Part shown: positions 16,292 through 24,912 of the stretch, in pieces
How positions within the stretch are numbered: position 1 is the stretch's first letter
How the letters are laid out: the number at the start of each line of letters is the position of its first letter
DNA from: an uncultured Lachnospiraceae bacterium
GTDB taxonomy: Bacteria; Bacillota; Clostridia; Lachnospirales; Lachnospiraceae
Direction: 5' to 3'
Length of the DNA stretch: 64,000 nt
NCBI GenBank assembly: GCA_902789555.1
Contig: CADAOF010000002.1
Span: forward strand, 97,993 to 161,992
The notes under the pieces: generated by a model
What the model was told of the DNA's origin: nothing
Databases searched by the model: none
The model's input: only the letters and a program-made list of their open reading frames with translations
Made by a program: the position numbers and the translations under genes

Positions 16292-17281
16292 TCAGCCCTT
16301 GCTCCGCATCATTCTTGCGACGCCGCTGACGATCCCGAAGGCGGCGCCGGCGATGGGCCAGACGATCCAGGTCCGGTGCCATTCCATGGTGAGGAAGCTC
16401 CAGCCGAGATAGCCGGCGGTGACGAGCGCCCAGTAGACGGACGCGATCGGCGCGATCTTCTTTTCCGCCGTTTTCTCGACGCGGCTGTAATCGTCCTCTT
16501 CAAGCAGGGCCTTGAAGCCGCCCCAGATGATCGAGGTACGGACGATCATCATCACGCCGACGGCAACGAGGACCAGCAGCACGCCGACGGCCAGGATCTC
16601 CGCCATCTCATTTTCCTCAAAGAAGAGTTCGGCAATGAAGATGGGGACGGCCGCGACCACGCAGAGGACGATCCCCGCGGTCAGCATGCGGGCGTTCACG
16701 GAGCGGTATCTTTCGCGGCGCTCCCTGGCCATGCCGGAAACGCCGTAGGCCGTGTCGATGATCTCTTCTTCCAGATATTCGAAGCGGCTGTGCCGGATGC
16801 CGCTGATCACGAAGAGCGCCACCGCCGCGCCGATCAGGAGAAAGAGAACGATGAGGCCGAGGCCTGCCGCCTGATTTTCCGTGAGGGCGATGCGTCCCGC
16901 CTCCTGCGCGCCGGTAAGGATGATCAGGAGCACGGGGGAGAGGATGCAGAGCATCACGCCGAGGGAAATGCGGCCCGCGGCCGTGTTCTTATGGTCAAGA
17001 TAGGCTGAAGCTTCCTCCATGCTGACGCTCCGCGCGGCGGTATCCTCCGCCTGCAGACCAAGTTCGGGCGCCCCGTCAAGTTCCAGCTCATCCTTTAAGA
17101 GAACGTCCGTGCTTACGCCGAAGATCTGCGAGAGCGCAAGGATGCGGTTCATGTCCGGGACCGACTGCGCGCCTTCCCATTTGGAGATGGACTGGCGGCT
17201 CACGTCCAGTTTTTCGGCCAATTCTTCCTGTGACCAGCCGTTTCTTTTTCTGAGTTCGATGATTTTGTCTGCAAGTATCAT
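16292..17281 (-). CDS. XRE-family regulator with membrane domain
   Basis: Residues 1-65 form a helix-turn-helix of the XRE family (GWSQEELAEKLDVSRQSISKWE and SVPDMNRILALSQIFGVSTD over two stretches). A Glu-rich linker leads to five or six hydrophobic segments in the remaining 230 residues. Such membrane-tied regulators are common in Clostridia and often sense envelope stress or antimicrobial peptides. AAAGGAG precedes the ATG. It is transcribed alone; its target genes are not apparent. Confidence 0.86.
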   Translation of the reverse strand: MILADKIIELRKRNGWSQEELAEKLDVSRQSISKWEGAQSVPDMNRILALSQIFGVSTDVLLKDELELDGAPELGLQAEDTAARSVSMEEASAYLDHKNTAAGRISLGVMLCILSPVLLIILTGAQEAGRIALTENQAAGLGLIVLFLLIGAAVALFVISGIRHSRFEYLEEEIIDTAYGVSGMARERRERYRSVNARMLTAGIVLCVVAAVPIFIAELFFEENEMAEILAVGVLLVLVAVGVMMIVRTSIIWGGFKALLEEDDYSRVEKTAEKKIAPIASVYWALVTAGYLGWSFLTMEWHRTWIVWPIAGAAFGIVSGVARMMRSKG

Positions 17282-17438
17282 GGTGTATCTCCTTTGCTTT
17301 CCTGCCGGTCACGTATCCGATCCGTGAGCCCGCGTCGCTTTCGTTTACGCCGCCATCATAGCGGTTTTCGCCGTTGCAGGCTATCAAACGGACCGTAAAC
17401 TTACGCAACCGGCAGTTGCAAAGCAGTGTTTTTTCGGT

Positions 17439-19118
17439 TTACCGGATGCTTTCCAGCAGTTTTTCGACCTTTCCGGCCACCTCGGCGAGGGCGCCGGGCG
17501 TAAACGGCGAGGCAAGGCCGGCTTCTTCAAGAAGCTGCGGCCACAGCTCGGTGCCGCCCTTCTTGGACAGGGCGATGTAGCGCCTGAAGGCGTCGTCGTA
17601 GTCCTCCTGCGAGGCCAGCAGGAATTCGAAGGCTGCGGTCTGCGCGAGCACATAGTCGATGTAGTAGAAGGGGCTCTCGTAAATGTGCATCTGATACTGC
17701 CAACGCGTGCCCTCTTCGATGTAAGGGATGCCCTTCGTGCTGATCCACGGACGGAATTTCGCCTCCAGCTCGTTCCAGCAGGCCTTGCGCTCCGCCGGCG
17801 TCATGTCCGGGTTCTCGTACACGAGGTGCTGGTAGTAGTCCACGATGGTGCCGTAGGGGATGAAGGTCAGGGCGTCCAGCGCATGCATGAAGCGGTAGTC
17901 CGCCGCCCTGTCGCCAAAGAACTTGTCCATGTACGGCCAGGCAAAGAATTCCATGCTCATGGAGTGGGTCTCCGCCGTCTCCATGCCCATCTGGGCTTCA
18001 AACGGCTCGTTGTCGAAGGTGAACCAGGCGTTCAGGGCGTGGCCGGCCTCGTGGGTCATGACGTCCACGTCGCCCGCGGTGCCGTTGAAATTCGCGAGGA
18101 TGAAGGGCTGCTTGTACAGTTCGAACGCGGTGCAGTAGCCGCCGCCCCATTTGTTCTTGCGGGAATCGACGTCGAAGGCTTCGGCTTCCATCATCATGTC
18201 GATGAAGCGGCCGGTCTCTTCGCCCATGGCGTGGTACATCTCTTTCGCAGCCTTGAAAATGGCTTCTTTGCCGAGGGGCTTCGGATCACCGCCGGGGATC
18301 ACGACGTCGTTATCGTAGATCATGAAATCGCCTTCGATGCCGAGCTTCTTCGCATTCTCCAGGCGGAGCTTCGCGACCACGGGGACGATGTCTTTCAGGA
18401 TGTTTTCGCGGAAGACCTTGATGTCTTCCTCGCCGTAGGCCAGACGGCCCATGCGGTAGTAGCCGAGCTCGACGAAGTTCTTGTAGCCCATCTTCTTCGC
18501 CATGCGGTCACGGATGTGCACCAGGCGGTCGAAGATGTCGTCCAGTTCGGCGGAGTGGGCGGCCAGGCCCCTGCCGAGCGCTTCGTAGCATTCCTTCCGG
18601 GTCGCGCGGTCTTCCGACTTCGCGAAGCCCATGAGGACGGAACGGGGCATCGTCTCGCCGCGGAACTCAAAGTCCATGCCGGCCATCAGCTTGCTGTATT
18701 CCATGACGACCTTGTTTTCCTCGACCATGTCTTCAATGATTGCGGGGGACATGCTCTTCAGCTCGATTTCCCACTGCCGGAACACCAACGTGCCAAGTTT
18801 TTCTTCCAGTTCGGGGCGGAACGGCGATTCCAGCATGGCCTTGGCATATTCCTGGGCCAGGGCCTGCGCCTCGGGACCGATCTCATCGTAATATTCATTC
18901 TCGGCCACGTAGAACTCGTCCACCGTGTTGATGGTATAGCGCATGGAAGCGAGCGAGGCGTTCGTATAGAAACGCTTCTGGAACGCCCGGTAGTCTTCAC
19001 GTGCGGCGAGGACCTCCTCCACGCTTTTCGCGCTGCGGATCCGTTCCACGAGCTGCGGGAGTTTTTCCTTTACTTCTTCAATAGTTACCCGTTCGTAGGG
19101 CAGTTCGGAAACCTTCAT
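17439..19118 (-). CDS. M3-family oligoendopeptidase (PepF-like)
   Basis: A 559-residue cytoplasmic zinc metallopeptidase that trims short peptides. The zinc site HEAGHALNAWF (HExxH at 356-360) and the second-helix ETHSMSMEFF with the likely third ligand Glu383 are intact, and the all-helical architecture fits the M3 family. Length is normal for the M3 oligoendopeptidase clade. Its start overlaps the stop of the EamA transporter gene (ATGA), so the two are coupled. Confidence 0.93.
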   Translation of the reverse strand: MKVSELPYERVTIEEVKEKLPQLVERIRSAKSVEEVLAAREDYRAFQKRFYTNASLASMRYTINTVDEFYVAENEYYDEIGPEAQALAQEYAKAMLESPFRPELEEKLGTLVFRQWEIELKSMSPAIIEDMVEENKVVMEYSKLMAGMDFEFRGETMPRSVLMGFAKSEDRATRKECYEALGRGLAAHSAELDDIFDRLVHIRDRMAKKMGYKNFVELGYYRMGRLAYGEEDIKVFRENILKDIVPVVAKLRLENAKKLGIEGDFMIYDNDVVIPGGDPKPLGKEAIFKAAKEMYHAMGEETGRFIDMMMEAEAFDVDSRKNKWGGGYCTAFELYKQPFILANFNGTAGDVDVMTHEAGHALNAWFTFDNEPFEAQMGMETAETHSMSMEFFAWPYMDKFFGDRAADYRFMHALDALTFIPYGTIVDYYQHLVYENPDMTPAERKACWNELEAKFRPWISTKGIPYIEEGTRWQYQMHIYESPFYYIDYVLAQTAAFEFLLASQEDYDDAFRRYIALSKKGGTELWPQLLEEAGLASPFTPGALAEVAGKVEKLLESIR

Positions 19119-20065
19119 GTTCTTCCTCCTGTATTGAAACGATTTGTTTTAATGCTTTTTTCTGTCCCGGCAGCGTGCTTTTTCGCCGGCAGCTGGGCCA
19201 GGATCACGGCCGAAAAGAGGACGGCACTGCCGATGATCTCGCGCCCCGTCATCCTCTCGTGCAGAACGATCAGCCCCGTCAGCGCCGAAAAGACCGCTTC
19301 CAGGCTCATGATAAGGGAAGCGATCGCGGGATCCGTGTATTTCTGACCGAGGATCTGCAGCGTGTAGCCGACCGCACCGCTCATGACGCCTGCGTAGAGG
19401 ATCGGGAGCGCTGCCGCCGAAATGTCCGCCCAGCGGGGCGTTTCGAAAAGGAGCATCCCTATGCCGCTGACGGCAGCCGTCGTCAGGAACTGCAGTCCGG
19501 CCAGAAGCAGCAGGTTGTCCGTCCCCTTCGAGAAACGGTCCACGCTCATGATCTGGAACGAGAAAATGACGGCGCAGAGGATCATCAGGGCGTCGCCCTT
19601 CCCGATCGCAAGGCCTTCCTTCACGCTGATGAGGTAGAGGCCGATGACGCCGAGGAGCGCGCAGAACCAGATCCGAAGACCCGGACGCCTCCCGAAAAAG
19701 AGACCGAGGAGCGGCACGCCCACAACGTAGAGCGCCGTGATGAAGCCGGCCTTGCCTGCCGTGGTCGTTTCGATCCCCACCTGCTGCGAGAGGCTCGCAA
19801 GCGCAAGAAATACGCCGCAGACCGCGCCGCCTGTCAGCACATGCTTGAACTCCGCCCGGCGAAGCGGCATTTTTCCGCCCTTCCGCCCCGCGATGAGTCC
19901 GAGCGGGATCAGGATCGCCGCCGACAGAACGTAGCGCGTGCAGACGAAAGTGCAGGCCTCAACATACTTCGTCCCCTCGCTCTGGGCAACAAAAGCAGCG
20001 CCCCAGATCATTGCGGCGAGGACCAGAAGCAGGCTCATCAGTTTGCCGGACGGTTTTTTCTCCAA
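19115..20065 (-). CDS. DMT-superfamily (EamA) transporter
   Basis: 316 residues with ten transmembrane helices in two EamA repeats; AAMIWGAAFVAQSEGTKY in helix 1 and ASLIMSLEAVFSALTGLIVL in helix 9 are typical of the drug/metabolite exporter family. The substrate is unknown, often amino acids or other small metabolites. It starts 12 bp after the YbjQ-like gene and overlaps the M3 peptidase gene, suggesting a peptide-degradation and amino-acid efflux unit. Confidence 0.9.
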   Translation of the reverse strand: MEKKPSGKLMSLLLVLAAMIWGAAFVAQSEGTKYVEACTFVCTRYVLSAAILIPLGLIAGRKGGKMPLRRAEFKHVLTGGAVCGVFLALASLSQQVGIETTTAGKAGFITALYVVGVPLLGLFFGRRPGLRIWFCALLGVIGLYLISVKEGLAIGKGDALMILCAVIFSFQIMSVDRFSKGTDNLLLLAGLQFLTTAAVSGIGMLLFETPRWADISAAALPILYAGVMSGAVGYTLQILGQKYTDPAIASLIMSLEAVFSALTGLIVLHERMTGREIIGSAVLFSAVILAQLPAKKHAAGTEKSIKTNRFNTGGRT

Positions 20066-20077
20066 TTATGATTCTTC

Positions 20078-20389
20078 TTACCTGAACTGCACCGCGGTGC
20101 CGTAGGCCATGACCTCAGCCGCACCCTGCGTCACGGAAGCAGAAGCATAGCGGACGCACACGATGGCGTCAGCACCGAGCGCTTCGGCTTCTTCGACCAT
20201 GCGCTTGGTCGCGAGAGCACGCGCGTTGTTCATCATCTCGTTGTATTTCGTCAGTTCGCCGCCGACCAGGGTCTTCAGACCGGCGCCGATGTCGCGGAAC
20301 GCGTTGACCGTCTGGATGGTGCTGCCCTTGACGAGGCCGAGGGTCTCGAAGTCTTTCCCGTTAATGGTTTCAGTAGTTGCTAAGATCAT
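20078..20389 (-). CDS. YbjQ/UPF0145 family protein
   Basis: 103 residues. The stretch TLGLVKGSTIQTVNAFRDIGAGLK, in two parts around residues 17-40, plus EEAEALGADAIVCVRYASA define the UPF0145 (YbjQ) family, a small pentameric fold sometimes labelled heavy-metal-binding. AAGGAGAAG precedes the ATG, and the gene overlaps the end of the upstream two-helix membrane protein by 20 bp, so the two products may work together at the membrane. Confidence 0.88.
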   Translation of the reverse strand: MILATTETINGKDFETLGLVKGSTIQTVNAFRDIGAGLKTLVGGELTKYNEMMNNARALATKRMVEEAEALGADAIVCVRYASASVTQGAAEVMAYGTAVQFR

Positions 20390-20603
20390 CTTCTTCTCCT
20401 TTGTCGATCTCCCGGATGCGGGTGATCAGTACCCAGATCATGCCGACGCCCAGCGCGGCGAGCGGAACGGCAAGCAGGATCAGCACCGGTGTCGTCGCTG
20501 CCGCCGCAAAGAACAGCAGCCAGAGATAAACGGCAAGATAGCCGACGAACAGGAAGGCGATGACGATCGGTGCGATCAGTTTCTTTCTGTGCTCTTTTTT
20601 CAT
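20370..20603 (-). CDS. Two-helix membrane protein
   Basis: 77 residues with a Lys/Arg-rich N-terminus and two hydrophobic helices (about 10-32 and 38-62), then an acidic tail. No named family is recognised. A strong GGGAGGTG RBS precedes the ATG, and its 3' end overlaps the YbjQ gene, an arrangement that points to co-expression. Confidence 0.75.
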   Translation of the reverse strand: MKKEHRKKLIAPIVIAFLFVGYLAVYLWLLFFAAAATTPVLILLAVPLAALGVGMIWVLITRIREIDKGEEDDLSNY

Positions 20604-20633
20604 GTCTGTTCACCTCCCGCCTCAAATATGCCA

Positions 20634-20679
20634 CAAAAAAAGGAAATGCGCAAGATACGTCCTGCCGTTTCCCTTTTTT
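20634..20679 (-). terminator. Possible terminator after UPF0316 gene
   Basis: On minus, GGGAAACG and CATTTCC can pair with one mismatch, extended by A and T runs, ending in seven T. The loop is long, so this is a weak call. Confidence 0.35.
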
Positions 20680-20712
20680 GCCCGTGGCCGTCCGCCCTGC
20701 GGCGCGGCGTAT

Positions 20713-21474
20713 TCATTTTCCTTTTCGCGGCGGCATGCTTTCCGCAGCGACCTGCGCCGCCCTCTTGTTCTTCTCCTCGGCAAGGCGGTCGTCATGCATG
20801 GCAAGCATGAGCTTGAAGGTATCGGCCCGCGTGATCCTGAACTGCTTCGCGTATTCGGCGACCAGATGGCGCTGCAGGCCGAAAATGCTCTTTTTCCGGC
20901 GCGCCAGATACATTTCGTAGGCCTTGCGATAGTCTTCGTTGCTCAGAATCTTCGCGCGGTCGTAGCCCCCCACGCGGCTGACCGTGCTCTGGATCATGAT
21001 CATGGCTTTCGGATCCACCCGCTCGATGTTTTCGCGGAAGATCCGGACCTGCTTGCGGTCGATCGTGGAGAGAATGAGATGCTTCGGCACGCCGTCGCGG
21101 CCGGCCTCCACGTTCAGCACGGTAAGACCGTAGCCAAAGGAACGGAGGTACGCAAGGATCTCCGGATCCCGGTGCGAGGTCACGACCTGCATGGTGACCT
21201 GACCGCTCACGAGGGCGCCGGCAAGCTTTCCGCCGACGAAGGTCCCCGTCGCGTAGCCGCCCGCGTAGGAGATCGCCGTGAGCAGCACGGGCGTATCGCC
21301 GGTCAGCGCATCCTTGACGATGATATACCAGATGAAGACTTCCATGAAGCCGATGATGGAAGACAGGAGCGTGCGTTCCTTGACCGTCAGGATCGTACGG
21401 ATCGTCCCGAGCGACACGTCGATGATCCTGCAGCAGAAGATCGTGAGGCAGCTGATGAGAATATGCATGTTCAT
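20713..21474 (-). CDS. UPF0316 (DUF5698/DUF2179) membrane protein
   Basis: 253 residues. Three N-terminal helices with FCCRIIDVSLGTIRTILTVKE and the loop GYATGTFVGGKLAGAL are characteristic of UPF0316; a cytoplasmic DUF2179-like domain follows (about 90-175), then a basic, Lys/Arg-rich C-terminal tail. The function of the family is unknown; related domains are suggested to bind small ligands. A TATAAT -10 lies about 40 bases upstream on minus. Confidence 0.85.
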   Translation of the reverse strand: MNMHILISCLTIFCCRIIDVSLGTIRTILTVKERTLLSSIIGFMEVFIWYIIVKDALTGDTPVLLTAISYAGGYATGTFVGGKLAGALVSGQVTMQVVTSHRDPEILAYLRSFGYGLTVLNVEAGRDGVPKHLILSTIDRKQVRIFRENIERVDPKAMIMIQSTVSRVGGYDRAKILSNEDYRKAYEMYLARRKKSIFGLQRHLVAEYAKQFRITRADTFKLMLAMHDDRLAEEKNKRAAQVAAESMPPRKGK

Positions 21475-21573
21475 GATGATCTTTCCTTTTCTGCGCGGCT
21501 TTTCCCGCGCGACGCCCTATTATAACAGATAAAATGCAAAACGCTACAGCAAAATGCATCTATTCTTCGGCTT

Positions 21574-22701
21574 TTACGCCTGTCCGAAAGGATCGGCTTC
21601 CCGGATCCTGCGGCGCGAAAGCCCGTTCAGGACGAGCCCCAGGATCACCAGGCAGAGTCCGATGACGGCAGCCGTCAGATTTCTCGTCTGATGGAATCCC
21701 AGGAAGGCATTGGAAACGGAACGCGCAAGATATTCCCCCTCCGTGAGATACCGCCGGAAGAGCTTGTCCAGCGGATGCAGAACTCCCGCCGCGGCCAGAG
21801 GTCCGCAGACAGTGAGGAGCAGTGCCCCGATGCCGATGAACGCGTCCCCGGGAATGTGCCGGTCAGCGACAAAGTACAGCAGGACCAGGACGGCGATGAT
21901 CCCGATCGCGGCATAGCCCGGCAGCGCGGAGAACGCGGTGCCGACGATCTTCTCCCCCTCGTCTTCCATTTCGCTCCGGAGATAGGCCGTGCTCAGTTTT
22001 CCCGTCACCTCATCCGTCAGCTTTTTTGCGATCTCATCCCTGTACATACCGGGAAACAGTTCCTTCGTCAGGAATTCGGTCAGAAGGTCCCTCTCTTTTT
22101 CTTCGACTGCTCCCGTCGCCTGAAACGTCCGGATCATCCCGTCATACTTTTTGGGCGGATCGTGTTTCTTCAGATAATCCCGAACGGTTTCCGCAAAGCC
22201 GGGATCCACCTCTCCGGCAACGACGGTGTCCACCGCCAGTGCAAGATCCTCTTCCGGCACGGAGGGGAGCAGGCCTTCAAACAGATGCCAGTTTTCCTCC
22301 ACGAAGGCGGAAAGTTCCTCCGCCGTGACGGAGGCGCGGCTCGTCCCGTTCTTCAGATCCTCAAAAATGTCTCCCGCCTCCCGGGCAATGAAGGCTTTGG
22401 CCGTGGAAACGTCGATCATTTCCTTCATGTCGTCTGCCGTAACCTTTTTCGAACCGAGCACCTTATTGACCGAATCGGCCATCCTGTCGAGAAGCGTCTC
22501 TCCCCTGCCGGTTCCGGCGCCGGAAATCTTTATTTCCTCCGGTTTGATGCTGTCAAGGCAGTATTCGATCCCCTTCTGCGAAAGAATGTCCCGCAGTTCC
22601 CACCAGAAGACCCCCAGGGTCAGAGGCGCAAGCAGCAGGATCGACAGAAAGACCGAAGCGATCACGGATCCTGCCGTTCTGCGTTTTTTCTGTCCGGGCA
22701 T
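21574..22701 (-). CDS. Membrane protein of unknown function
   Basis: I cannot assign a family. The 375-residue product has one N-terminal helix (about 12-32), a long charged extracytoplasmic helical domain (35-260) with several Asp/Glu-rich helices, and three C-terminal helices (about 265-283, 290-310, 345-362). There is no lipobox. It lies 66 bp downstream of the esterase gene on the same strand and may be in that operon. Confidence 0.7.
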   Translation of the reverse strand: MPGQKKRRTAGSVIASVFLSILLLAPLTLGVFWWELRDILSQKGIEYCLDSIKPEEIKISGAGTGRGETLLDRMADSVNKVLGSKKVTADDMKEMIDVSTAKAFIAREAGDIFEDLKNGTSRASVTAEELSAFVEENWHLFEGLLPSVPEEDLALAVDTVVAGEVDPGFAETVRDYLKKHDPPKKYDGMIRTFQATGAVEEKERDLLTEFLTKELFPGMYRDEIAKKLTDEVTGKLSTAYLRSEMEDEGEKIVGTAFSALPGYAAIGIIAVLVLLYFVADRHIPGDAFIGIGALLLTVCGPLAAAGVLHPLDKLFRRYLTEGEYLARSVSNAFLGFHQTRNLTAAVIGLCLVILGLVLNGLSRRRIREADPFGQA

Positions 22702-22767
22702 GATAAAACTCCTTCGTTTTCTTAATTGATTTTCACTCGGGCGGCAGTGCCTGCCCGGCGGCGTTTC

Positions 22768-23529
22768 TCAGTCCTTCGGATAAAGGTAATCCATGAAGAC
22801 CGGAATGCGTTTCTCCCAGGCAGCTTCGTTGTGTACGGCCCCCGGAACGACCCGGGCTGCCGTGTGTGCGCCGGCTCTGGAAAGGCGCGCTGCCGTGCGG
22901 AACATCTCCGCCCAGTGCCCTTTGCACTTTCCGTTCCACTCCGCGCTGCCGTAATCCATGTAAATGCGGGTCGGCTGGGCAAGCGGCGCCTTTTCCTTTA
23001 TGAGCGCCGCGACCTCGCGGGGAAGCAGGAAGAAGCAGGGCGAAAGGGCCGCCGCACGGGAGAAAACGTCATTGTAGGCAACTGCGGCATAGACGGTAAT
23101 GAGCCCGCCCATGGAACTGCCCGCGATCATGGTATGTTCGCGGTCCGGGAGCGTCCGGAACTCCGCGTCGACCGAGGATTTCAGGGTCTTTACGATCCAG
23201 TCCATCGTGACCTGCCCGCGGCCGGGAACGAAGCCCACCTCCCGGCGGGAAAAATCCCAGGGCGAATATTCCGAAAGCCGTTTTCCCTCCCGGTTGCTCT
23301 CGATCCCGACGACGATCAGCGGCAGTTTCGTCTTCTGCAGGTATTCCTTCATGCCCCAGCTCTTGCCGTAGGTCGCATGGCTGTTGTAGAAGACGTTATG
23401 GCCGTCGAACATGTAAAGCACGGGATAGCGGCGGTCCGAAACTTCGTAATCCTTCGGAAGATAGATGTAGAGCCTCCTCGGTTTCGCCGTTTCCAGTCCG
23501 GGGATCTGTATTTTCCTGACGATGATCAT
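22768..23529 (-). CDS. Alpha/beta-hydrolase, esterase D-like
   Basis: 253 residues of the putative-esterase (PF00756-like) fold. The nucleophile elbow GSSMGGLITVYAA follows the strand HTMIAG, the early strand reads RYPVLYMFDGHNVF, and a late His lies in VVPGAVHNEAAWEKR. There is no signal sequence, so it is cytoplasmic. It starts 15 bp after the aminotransferase gene. Candidate substrates include ferric-siderophore esters or acyl thioesters; I cannot choose between them. Confidence 0.87.
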   Translation of the reverse strand: MIIVRKIQIPGLETAKPRRLYIYLPKDYEVSDRRYPVLYMFDGHNVFYNSHATYGKSWGMKEYLQKTKLPLIVVGIESNREGKRLSEYSPWDFSRREVGFVPGRGQVTMDWIVKTLKSSVDAEFRTLPDREHTMIAGSSMGGLITVYAAVAYNDVFSRAAALSPCFFLLPREVAALIKEKAPLAQPTRIYMDYGSAEWNGKCKGHWAEMFRTAARLSRAGAHTAARVVPGAVHNEAAWEKRIPVFMDYLYPKD

Positions 23530-23544
23530 GGCGCATTCTCCTTA

Positions 23545-24762
23545 TCAGGCGTTGAAAACGTATTCGTCCATCCGCCGGAATGCTTCGCGGATGCGGTGCG
23601 TGGGTGAGGCAAGGTTCAGGCGGATGCATTCGGGCGCCTGGAAGAGCGCGCCGTCCTGCCAGCCGACGCCGTGATCCCAGCCTTTCTGCAGAAGTTCCCC
23701 GGGCGCCGTGCCGTGAGCCGCAAGCCACCTGCTGCAGTCGAGGAACATCATGTAGGTGCCCTCCGGACGGAAAACCGAAACGCCTTCGAAGCGGCTTTCC
23801 ACGCAGTCTGCGCCGAGGTTCGCGTTCTCCGTCAGCACCGGAAGCAGCTGGTCCAGCCAGTTTTCGCCCTCTGCGCCGTAAGCACCGATCAGGGCGTACT
23901 GCGAGAGCACGTTCATGGAATTGTAGATGACCTTGCTGCTGACGCTCTCGACCCGTTCGCGGAGCGTTCTGTCGTAAATGACGTGATAGCTGCCGATGAG
24001 CCCGGCCAGATTGAAGGTCTTGGACGGGGCGTAAAGTGCGACGGTGTGCGTCTTCGCCCAGCCGCTCACCGACTGCGCAGGGGTATATTTCGCCCCGCCG
24101 AGCAGAAGATCGGACCAGATCTCGTCGGAGATGACGCCCACGCCGTTCCGTTCATAGACCGCCATCGCTTCGGTGATCTCTTCCTTCGTCCAGACGCGCC
24201 CGCAGGGGTTGTGGGGATTGCAGAAGACCGCTGCGTGAATGTGATGCTCGCGGATCTTCCGTTCCATGTCCTCAAAATCCATGCGCCAGACACCGTCCGT
24301 GTTCCGTACGAGCGGACTGTGGACGATCTTAAAGCCGGCATCCTCCATGCTGTGCGTAAAGCCCATGTAGGTCGGGCTGTGCAGAAGGACTTTATCACCG
24401 GGTACGGCAAAGACCTTGAGAGCCGAGACCAGGCCGCCGAGCACGCCGTTTTCATACCCGATCACGGAGCGGTCCAGGTCGCTCACGCCCTTCCGGCGCG
24501 CATGCCATCCGATGATTGCCTGATAATATTCGTCCGAAGGGGAAAAGTAGCCGAAGGCCGGGTGTTCGATCCGTCTTATCATGGCCTCCTGCACCGACTT
24601 CGGCACGGGGAAATTCATGTCGGCGACCCACATCGGAATGCAGTCGAATCCTTCTTTCGGCGCGGTCGGCGCGAAGCCCTTCCAGTGCGGGTCTCCGACC
24701 GCATCCACGGCGATCGCATCATGCCCGCGGCGGTCCAGCAGCGTTTCAAAATCGTATTTCAC
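23545..24762 (-). CDS. patB: MalY/PatB-family PLP enzyme (C-S lyase/aminotransferase)
   Basis: A fold-type I PLP enzyme, about 405 residues. The N-terminus KYDFETLLDRRGHDAI, the substrate-loop MWVADMNFPVP, the CNPHNPCGRVW motif and the PLP lysine in YAPSKTFNLAGL (Lys248) are hallmarks of cystathionine beta-lyase-like MalY/PatB proteins. I choose the GTG at 24762 because AAGGAGA lies 6 bases upstream and family members start at this point; an upstream ATG at 24813 has no RBS. It probably cleaves cystathionine or cysteine conjugates. Confidence 0.9.
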   Translation of the reverse strand: MKYDFETLLDRRGHDAIAVDAVGDPHWKGFAPTAPKEGFDCIPMWVADMNFPVPKSVQEAMIRRIEHPAFGYFSPSDEYYQAIIGWHARRKGVSDLDRSVIGYENGVLGGLVSALKVFAVPGDKVLLHSPTYMGFTHSMEDAGFKIVHSPLVRNTDGVWRMDFEDMERKIREHHIHAAVFCNPHNPCGRVWTKEEITEAMAVYERNGVGVISDEIWSDLLLGGAKYTPAQSVSGWAKTHTVALYAPSKTFNLAGLIGSYHVIYDRTLRERVESVSSKVIYNSMNVLSQYALIGAYGAEGENWLDQLLPVLTENANLGADCVESRFEGVSVFRPEGTYMMFLDCSRWLAAHGTAPGELLQKGWDHGVGWQDGALFQAPECIRLNLASPTHRIREAFRRMDEYVFNA

Positions 24763-24810
24763 GACTTCTCTCCTTCCCTGCCCGAAGTTTTTCCTTCCGG
24801 GCAGCTTCAT

Positions 24811-24862
24811 CATAGCATATCCGCGGCAAAAACACTATCATAGTTCTGCCGGATATGCTATG
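24811..24862. repeat. 13-bp perfect inverted repeat between divergent genes
   Basis: CATAGCATATCCG (24811-24823) and CGGATATGCTATG (24850-24862) are separated by 26 bases. Each arm holds a TATGCT that could serve as the -10 of the promoter pointing outward from it, so the dyad may be a shared operator or two mirrored promoters for patB and the membrane-protein gene. Confidence 0.65.
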
Positions 24863-24912
24863 CTGAAACTGATCTCAGGCTGTCTGCCTGACCGACGGCA
24901 AGGAGGCCGCAA

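Noticed and set aside
17395-17430. GCAAC/GTTGC hairpin after the M3 peptidase gene as terminator
   Set aside because: Only a 5-bp stem without a T-run on the relevant strand.
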